A DNA stretch of 64,000 nt from Aralia elata (lineage: Eukaryota > Streptophyta > Magnoliopsida > Apiales > Araliaceae): assembly GCA_034770075.1 (NCBI GenBank), contig CM068383.1:49743222-49807221 (forward strand), read 5' to 3'. The notes under the pieces are model-generated. The model made no database searches and was not told the DNA's origin. It was given only the letters and a program-made list of their open reading frames with translations. The first letter of the stretch is position 1, and the number at the start of each line of letters is the position of its first letter. A program made the position numbers and the translations under genes. Shown piece after piece: positions 56,599 to 64,000 of the stretch.

Positions 56599-59500
56599 TG
56601 TGACGCCCTCAAATCCGTGTAACATCAAACACAGGATATGGTGTTCACGATACGTCAAACACCATCATCTAACTAAACAAGCTTCATAAATAATAGTAAT
56701 ATTTACAATAGTATTTGAATAAAATCCCAGGTTTACACAACCTTAAATAACCTTAAACTTAACTTAGCATTTATCGCTACGATACATCAATGCGAAAATC
56801 TAAAACTATTACAAAAATAAACTTTTCAATTCTTCATCTTAGCTTTTCCCTTGTCCTTGCCCGAACCCGCTGCTTTCTCACCCTTAACTGAAATGTTAAA
56901 CAAGAATGAGCACAAGTTGCCCAGCAAGTATGTAAAATAATATGATAATGAATATCAAGATTAAAATCATCTGTTTTGATATCTCTCCATAATCGAAAGA
57001 ATAATCAAAAAGTAGTGTCGGATGTCAAAGATAAGAGTTCAAGAATTTCCAATGGCATACTAAGGGGTATAAGAACCCTAAACATTGTTTTTAATTCTTC
57101 GAAAACCATCAGAAGTTTTGACAATCAAATAGACTGTAAAACATTCTCCGCAAGTACTCCAGGTGATCAGCCTTTCGTACCCTACATTGTGCACAAGTAT
57201 GAAATTTAAACGCGTAAGCGTAAATGGGATTATATGCCCAACATCAGTTTTACCCTGTTATTCGGGTTGTTCATCTTAGTGTTCATGCGGGACCGCACCA
57301 AAACAATTTGGATTGGTAAACTTTAAGTAGCTACAATGAACTTGAATCATTCAAATGATTATCGTTTCGCATTGTGAGTATCTAGCCGGAACAAAAGGCC
57401 AGAAGGCTTTCCAAAGTAATAGTTTATAATAAGATAAAACTTATATTTAATTTGAACTGAGTCATCAATGATTAAACTTGAACAAGATATGAACTCGAAT
57501 GAGATATAACTTGCAAATGAGAACTTTGTAAACAAATTTCCTAAATTATGAAACTTGCTTTCATAGAGACAAAATGAATTGAGATAGAATACTTGCCTTT
57601 CGCGTAGTTTACGATTATTGTTAATCTTTACTACAAATATCCTATATATATTCATATACAGATATTCATTAGTCACGCATTCACAATAACCGATTCTCAT
57701 ATTCTACTCACTCAATACATATCAAATGCAACTGTTTTATGATTATAGATGTGTATTACCAACATACATTTAACCAAATATACCTTTAAAACATTTCATC
57801 ATATATCACAAATTGTTGTTTTTATTTTTACTCCAAAAGTTTCATTTATAAAACCTGTTTAAACCTTTTTAAACCTTGGTTCAACATAGTTATTACATAC
57901 TTAGATAATATAAGCATTCCAATGGTCACATAACAAAGCTTATAAGAATTTAACACACATGTATCAAGCTTTAGATTACAAACAGAACATCTTGACCACT
58001 CTACAGCATGGCGCGGCCGCGCTGCTTTTATGCCTGGGAGTGGCGCGGTCGCGCTACTCCCATTCAGGCCCAGAACTGAGCTCTTCAATGCACAGCTCTC
58101 TTTCTAGCATGTTAGGGTCTTAGTATTCAACAACTAACAAATATACACACGCTCAAATATTAATAAAACATATTTATGACGTTTCTTCAATTCTAAATAA
58201 TCTTTCCTAAACATAATATCTAGCGAAATCATAGTTTACCTATCACTTTGTGATAACATACTCATGATACATCTTAATATATGTTTAAGGCTTCTTCATG
58301 CTCATAATACAAGGTTAAGTTGAGTACTAACGGCTAAGAAATTAAAAGAAAACATCAGTGTTTGATTCGGGTGCAGCGCGGCCGCGCCCAGTTTAGCTTT
58401 GGTACCAGCGCGGCCGCGTTGGTACTCAGACACAGGTGATGCAGGCTTCTGCTGTTGCGAACCAAACCTTTCAAAAACTTACACAATGACAATTTTAAAC
58501 ACAACCCAACATTATAACTCAACTAAAAACCACATGATTTACATAATTAACTATTCTAATAGCACCAACAACTTTATTAGCAAATTTAGAGCCTCTAAAA
58601 TCAAATTTCTTACAATGTAATCCCATTTAAGCAATTTAACCAATATGAACATGTTTCGCATTTCTTGACCGAATTCAGAGCATACATAGCATGATTAAAC
58701 TCAGAATTTTCATTCTTTAATACTCTACAATCGTCAATTATCAATAACATAGCAACACATAACCCAATCAGAACATCTAACTCAAAGAATAAACATTTTT
58801 CTCATCATTTCTTATATGAAAACTAACAATTGTTAATATTACCTCTTGGATGAATTCCCTTCTTGGATTAACACTGAGGATGCTTCTCTTCTAGCTTGAT
58901 TAACCCTCTGAAACTCCAGAAATCCTTCAAGCTCTCGTTCTTACACACCCATTCACAATTTCTTTCTCTCGGGTAGAAAATATTTAGCAAAAGGAGAAGT
59001 GTTTTTAGTAGAGAATATATATATCTTTGGTGACTGAATTCTCCAATCCTTTCATCTTCAATCATCAGTTGCAACCCATTAATCTCCATGAACCAAATGA
59101 ATTAGTGAGGGAGGGGTTATGGAAATGTAAGGTTTTGGAAAATATAACTCCCTTCTTCTTCAATTCTGCAATAACCGTGCTCTCCTCTCTCACTTGTCCC
59201 ACTTTGATAGTCACTTCTCCAAATTCAGCTGATGAAATTTTGATAAATAAAAATATTATTCTAATCTATTAATCAATTAATAAGCCGTTTGACCAATTTG
59301 CTCTCCGAAATCCACATTTTCGATACTATAGTCGATTCCTACTAAAATCGACATTCCGAACGTCGTGAGAATATTAGTTTTGTCAATTTAGCTCCCGAAA
59401 TTCTAGTTTAACTTTTTACCCGAAAAAGTCAACTGGTTGACTTTGACCAAAAAGTCAACCCCGACACATTTTGTGTTTACAGTCCATTCTTACTAATTTC

Positions 59501-59760
59501 GACGTTCCGAATTCGAATCCGTTGTCTGCTTCACCAGATTCTACTCCGAAATCAATTTGAGTTTTAGCTTCATTCTTGTGTTTAATACAATTGTTAACTA
59601 CATAGTTAATTTCAAATAACTAAATTAAACCAAACCAACTATCTATATACATCTCATCATATAACTCAATACAATATATATTTATTAAAATCACTTAATA
59701 GATTCACATAAATTCAATTTATTAATTTCATTAAATTACATAATGATCTCGGGTATTACA
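56599..59760 (-). repeat. 5' LTR of element E (3162 bp)
   Basis: In plus orientation it starts TGTGACGCCCTCAAATCC and ends CTCGGGTATTACA. It is the same length as the left LTR. Differences I could see are mostly A/G and C/T. Confidence 0.93.
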
Positions 59761-59765
59761 GTATA
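59761..59765 (+). repeat. Right target-site duplication of E (GTATA)
   Basis: Exact match to 47687-47691. Confidence 0.92.
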
Positions 59766-59876
59766 TACATTGATATGTGTTTAGAACAATTTAATTGGGC
59801 ATAACTGTTTGTGTAAAATTATTTTATTTTTTTATTAAAAAAACTAAAAAAACTAAATAAAATAAAATAAAATTGG

Positions 59877-59986
59877 TTAAAGTCAATGGTCAAACGTTGA
59901 CTGGTCAACTGATGACGTGGCACTGGCTGCGGATGTGGCGCTGACTGGTCAACTTTTAACTACTGACGTGGCGCTGATTAGTCAAC
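59877..59986 (+). repeat. GACGTGGCGCTGA / GGTCAAC repeats in the D2 leader
   Basis: GACTGGTCAAC and TGACGTGGC(G/A)CT alternate about three times. TGACG and TTGAC cores resemble bZIP and WRKY binding sites, but function is not shown. Confidence 0.65.
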
Positions 59987-60011
59987 CTTTAAAAATGAAA
60001 TAATTAATTTG

Positions 60012-60080
60012 AAGCTAGAAGGTTTTGAACCTTGACCTATTGGTCATAAGTTGGAAGTCTTACCATTACACCAGAATCAC
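60012..60080 (-). other. tRNA-like sequence (decayed tRNA or SINE head)
   Basis: On the minus strand TGGTGTAATGGTAAGA resembles a pol III A box and GGTTCAAAACC (60021-60031) a B box, about 30 bases apart, with AAGGTTCAAAACCTT forming a T-arm-like stem. No good acceptor stem or anticodon arm is seen, so it is not a working tRNA. Confidence 0.45.
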
Positions 60081-61028
60081 TTTTGATTATGAATCAGAAT
60101 GTTTAATTTTTAAATTATATAATTCTAGGTTTGAAGTTTGACTTAAAGGCTTGTTTGAGTATTTCTTTTAAAGGTTTATGATCAAGGGTTGACCTCATTT
60201 TATTTTTTTTATTTTTGTAAATTAAAATAAAGAAGTTTATTTTGATTTGGAATTTGATTAAAAATAAAGAAGTTTATTTTTATTCCAAATTGGATAAATT
60301 AAAATAAAAGGTTTATTTTGATTTGGAATTTGATTAAAAAATAAAAGGAGTTTATTTTTTATTCAAAATTGGATAAATTAAAATAAAAGAGTTTATTTTG
60401 ATTTGGAATATGATTAAAATAAAGAAGTTTATTCTAATTGGAATTGGATTTCATGATAATTAATTAGAGTTGGAATTGGATTCCATGATAACTAATTGGA
60501 GTTGAAATTGGATTTTATACTAACTAATATTACCCATTAAATGATATCAATGCATATATGGAATGATTTTATTATTCATAAGATGAATATGGAGATATGT
60601 ATGATAATAAATAGGGATTGATTATGGACTATTGACCAATGTGTGATTGGAATTATTTTAGAGGATGCTTGAATGAATGGGTTTTATAAATGGGGTTTGC
60701 GTACCTCGTCTTCTCTAATTTTTCTTAATGTAAATTCTATCTCCCTCCTATTTACTTCCCCTTGACTGTTGATCAAGGTTTCTATTATAGTAAATAGTTC
60801 ATGTAATAGGATTAGTTAGAATTATTTTGAAGAATTGGAGACAGAAAAAAAGAGCGCTTGAAGACCCGTTTATATTGGAGCCCGGGTTTAAATGTAATAG
60901 GTATATTTAAATTTAATTCTTGCACCCTAGGTTTGACCTTTTGGTTCACTTGGTGGCTCTAGTGAACCAAACTAGAATAAAAGTCCACAATCAATTCGGG
61001 TAGAATATAGTATTTTATATGTGCATGC

Positions 61029-61031
<3 letters not shown>

Positions 61032-61065
<34 letters not shown>
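61032..61065. repeat. (TA)n microsatellite
   Basis: About 17 TA units. The other D copies have much shorter TA runs at this place. Confidence 0.95.
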
Positions 61066-61068
<3 letters not shown>

Positions 61069-61754
61069 CCAACATGCTTCGCATGACAAATAATATGACG
61101 CGTATTTTATATATATGTGTGCATGCGCGCTAAACAAGATGAGACAAATAATAACAAACCCCTCAAAGAAATTATATTAAGTCCTAAGCGTTCAAAGATA
61201 TTTGGAATATCGAACGTCGCCTTCTAGCATGGTAAAACGATAGAGTATTAAATATTTAATATGAGTTTGTTGTGCACACACAAGGCGAGTATGAAATATT
61301 TAAGATGTTGTTTTATCACATTTGATGCTTATTAAGGAATTGAACATTACTGCTTTGTTGTGCACACACAATGGTGGTCTTTTTCTCTTCACATATATGG
61401 AAGTGCTAGGTTGGACTTAACTTAGATTATTTTAGTTCGGATGTGCACACACTTGACCATTATAATCTAAGAGGCAAAATACAAGGAGTTATATAGTGAT
61501 ATAATTGATAATAGTTATCTACCTATTATTTATATATAGCTTGTTGTGCACACACAAGGCTATATACATTTGAAATGGGATCCTTATTCTCACTAGCAAA
61601 TCTTTAATTAGATTTGTCGAAATATATATTGAGGGTAATATAGTTTGATGAAAATAGTGGGAGATACCAATTTAAATAAAGACCTAATTTATTGTGGTAA
61701 TTAATAAAATGAATGTATGCTAAAATATTATTAATTCATTTACAGAATTTGATA

Positions 61755-62470
61755 ATGGTTAATTTACTATCACTGCAGAGCATATTAGATGCTAATTAAC
61801 CGGACCGAATTACACGGACTGGTTAAGGAATCTGAGAATAGTTCTCAAGGCTGAAAAGCTATCTTATATCCTTAATACGCCTATCCCTGCAATGGTTGCA
61901 GACAATGCCTCTCAGGAAGAGATTGTTACTTTTAGAAAGTGGCAAGATGATGCACAGTTGGCTCAATGCATCATGCTCACATCCATGAGTAACGAGCTTT
62001 AGCATCAGCATGAAACTATGGATGCTCCTACTATACTCCTGCACCTTCAAGGAGTTAAATGGTGAGGAAAGTAGGACTATTAGATATCAGATATCTAAGG
62101 AGCTCTTCCAATCTAGAATGAGCGATGGCACTACAGACAAATGTCCTAAAATGATCAATCTGATTGAACAATTGGGACAACTTGGTTTTGTCAAGGATGG
62201 AGAGTTAATCCAAGATTTGATCTTGCAATCACTTCCGGACTCTTTCTCACAATTTGTTGTGAATTTTCACATGAATAAGCTATATGTCAACCTACCTAAG
62301 TTGCTTAAACATGTTGAAAACTGTAGAGAGTCATTTTCTAACCAAGAAAGACCAAGTCTTACTGGTAGGGACCAAAGGATCTTTTGAAAAGAAGAATAAT
62401 TCAAAGAAGGCATAAGGAAAGGCAAAAACAAAGGATAATAAGGAGCATCTTGCAGAGGCTAACCAGAAGA
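61755..62470 (+). pseudogene. gag: gag of copia D2
   Basis: It starts MVNLLSLQSILDAN and is broken by the same kind of early deletion as D1. Clear blocks are LKAEKLSYLI, WQDDAQLAQCIMLTSMS, DGELIQDLILQSLPDSFSQF, VVNFHMNKLYVNLPKLL and NQERPSLTGR. It has lost most of the zinc-knuckle region: a deletion runs near 62440 from the KGKNKG stretch to EHLAEANQKKLSEAS. Confidence 0.78.
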
Positions 62471-64000
62471 AGCTTAGTGAAGCTTCGGTTACAGATATAA
62501 GTTTGTTCATAATTGAAATAAATCTTTCTATAAGTCAAGGTTCTACTTGGGTATTGGATGCCGGCTATAGTTCTCACGTATACAATCCAATGCAGAGAAC
62601 AAGTAGAAGTAGAAAACTAAACAAAGAGTAAGTAATCTTACGTGTGGGAATGGAGCAATGGTTGCTACATTAGCCGTAGGAACTTATAGTTTAGCGTTAC
62701 CTGCGGGCAAGTCTATTAAGTTAATAAGTTGTTATTGTGTTCCAGTTCTCTTTAGAAACATTATTACTTTCGTTGTTGGACAAGGAAGGTTCTGATATTA
62801 TATTTAAGAACAATTGTTGTTCTATTTATAATGATAATGTTTTGTTTGAAGCTGGAAGATAACTTAATGGACTTTGTATACTTTACTTATATGAAAATAA
62901 TTTTGCAAATTGAACAAACTAGTAAAAAGAAAAAGGAGATGATCATTCAAAGAGTTGAATATGTGTATTTGATGAAATATAAGTCTGAATCATTTGAAAG
63001 GTTCAAATAATTCAGAAGTGAAACAAATGACAAAGTATTAAGATTCTTTGATCAGATCGAAGAAGGAATACTTGTACAATGAGTTTCTAGATCATCTCAA
63101 AATGGTATTTTCTCATAATGGACGACACTTCATGATACGCAATAATTGATTAATGTATCTAAAAGGAGAAATTGTACCTTGTTGGACATGGTGCGGTCCA
63201 TAATAATTTTTTACCGACATTCCCGTATCCATCTGGGGTTATGCCCTAGAAACGGCTGCATATCTACAAAATAAGGTAACCTCAAAATCCGGCCCCAAGA
63301 CTCCATAAAAGTTATGGATAGGGAGGATTCCTAATCTTAAGTGTGTTAAGATAAGGGATTGTCCAACTTATGTGAAAAGGTTTCAAAAGATAAGTTTGGG
63401 AAAAAATCTAACAAATGCAGATTTGTGGGATATTCTAAAAAGGGTTTAGGATATTATTACTATAATCCTACATGTTGCCTTCTTGGATAAAGGTGTTTAT
63501 CATTGAAGGAGCTAATGGGAGGATAATAGATCTTAAAGGAGTTCAAAAACCACAAAGCATTTTGAGTCAAATCGAGGAACCTGTAGATAGACCTATTGTA
63601 CCACAACCGAATCGTAAATCTGGAAAAGTACCGAAGATACCTAGAAGGTATGGATTCATCATAGAGGATGATGATGAGGTGCGCATCATAGATGATGATG
63701 ATCTAGTTATATACGATGAGGCTATGAGTAGTAGACACTCAGAGAAATGGTAGATGGCCATGAAATCCGAAATGTACTCCATGTATGAGAACCAAGTATA
63801 GACTTTGGTTACTCCATCGAAAGGTATAGTGCCTAGAGGGTGTATATGGGTCTTTAAGAGAAAGATTGGGGTAAATGGCAAGGTGGAGACCTATAAGACC
63901 AGAATTGTTTAAAAGGTTTAAAATCAAGTCAAGGAGTTGACTGTGATAAAGCCTTATTAACGAGTAATGTTCAAGTCCATTTGGATTTTACTTGCGATTG
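62471..64000 (+). pseudogene. pol remnants of copia D2, cut by the window end
   Basis: Protease near 62551 reads VLDAGYSSHVYN, with the DTGC signature changed to DAGY. The same integrase-front deletion as D1 and D lies near 62900-62960. Integrase pieces (WGYALETAAYL near 63240), linker NRKSGKVPKIPRRYGFI and RT start SSRHSEKW follow. Stops are frequent. The 3' end and LTR lie beyond the window. Confidence 0.78.

Larger units (their letters stand above)
47692..59760 (-). mobile_element. Gypsy element E (Tekay-type chromovirus), full-length but mutated
   Basis: Two LTRs of exactly 3162 bp (47692-50853, 56599-59760) flank 5745 bases of internal DNA, all between exact GTATA duplications. In element order it has PBS, extra ORF, gag, protease, RT, RNase H, integrase and chromodomain. 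The LTRs differ at only about 1-2% of positions by eye, so insertion was fairly recent. At least ten nonsense codons and two frameshifts disable gag-pol. Confidence 0.93.
59766..61754 (+). other. Leader of copia D2
   Basis: Continues the leader cut by E. It lacks the GCGCGGCCGCGC words of D1. In their place stand TTGAC/GTCAA and GACGTGGCGCTGA repeats (59877-59986) and a tRNA-like stretch (60012-60080). It then shares with D1 the AATAAAGAAGTTTATT array (about 60225-60500) and four TTGTTGTGCACACACAAGG-type motifs (61266, 61354, 61440 and 61542). A (TA)n run lies at 61032-61065. Confidence 0.78.
38482..64000 (+). mobile_element. Tandem Ty1/copia array D1-LTR-D2, continuing past the window
   Basis: The order is LTR (38482-40408), internal D1 (40409-45833), LTR (45834-47637), internal D2 (47638 on, split by E at 47692-59760). 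A PBS follows both LTRs, so the middle LTR serves as 3' LTR of D1 and 5' LTR of D2. The D1 and D2 leaders differ in content, so the two halves descend from different family members. Confidence 0.85.

Overview
The window looks like nuclear heterochromatin from a flowering plant, probably a eudicot with a large, repeat-rich genome. It is AT-rich and made almost entirely of nested LTR retrotransposons, with primer sites for initiator-Met and Asp tRNAs. I found no host gene, rRNA gene or CRISPR. Species cannot be named from this sequence. Names used here: A = Tekay-type Ty3/gypsy element (+); L = coding-free tRNA-Asp-primed element; B and C = gypsy solo LTRs (-); D, D1, D2 = one Ty1/copia family; S = Sirevirus fragment (+); E = Tekay-type gypsy element (-).

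Layout from the left. Bases 1-675 are a decayed antisense gypsy pol fragment. Element A starts near 676 (5' LTR to 3994, PBS, an extra acidic coiled-coil ORF, then gag and pol). A is split twice. The first split is a tandem array of L (LTR-int-LTR-int-LTR, 5023-19343), whose middle LTR carries solo LTR B1 (10424-14556). The second is antisense copia D (20697-27931, TSD AGTGC). A ends abruptly inside its reverse transcriptase at about 29160 and is fused there to the RT of Sirevirus fragment S. The env-like ORF of S is split by solo LTR B2 (30962-37727), which itself carries solo LTR C (34468-37315). Near 38482 S is interrupted by a tandem copia array, D1-LTR-D2, which runs off the right end. 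D2 carries the youngest-looking element, E (47692-59760, two LTRs of 3162 bp, TSD GTATA).

Direct target-site duplications fix the nesting order: E GTATA; D AGTGC; B1 ACAAA; B2 TTACA; C ATAAT; L GGAGA/GGAGC (one mismatch). Removing the insertions on paper makes reading frames continue across the joins, for example the A extra ORF across the L array and the A gag across D.

Most noteworthy: (1) elements A and E both carry an unusual acidic coiled-coil ORF between PBS and gag, with splice-acceptor-like sequence before the ATGs; (2) unrelated elements share GC-rich palindromic words (GCGCGGCCGCGC in copia D leaders and gypsy E LTRs; GCGCCGCAGCGCC in L and A LTRs); (3) two independent tandem LTR arrays; (4) copia family D copies share the same loss of the front of integrase, which suggests mobilisation in trans; (5) the nonsense codons in gag-pol of A and E all fit C-to-T or G-to-A changes; (6) a gypsy/copia chimera joined inside RT; (7) a triplicated hairpin with compensatory changes in L.
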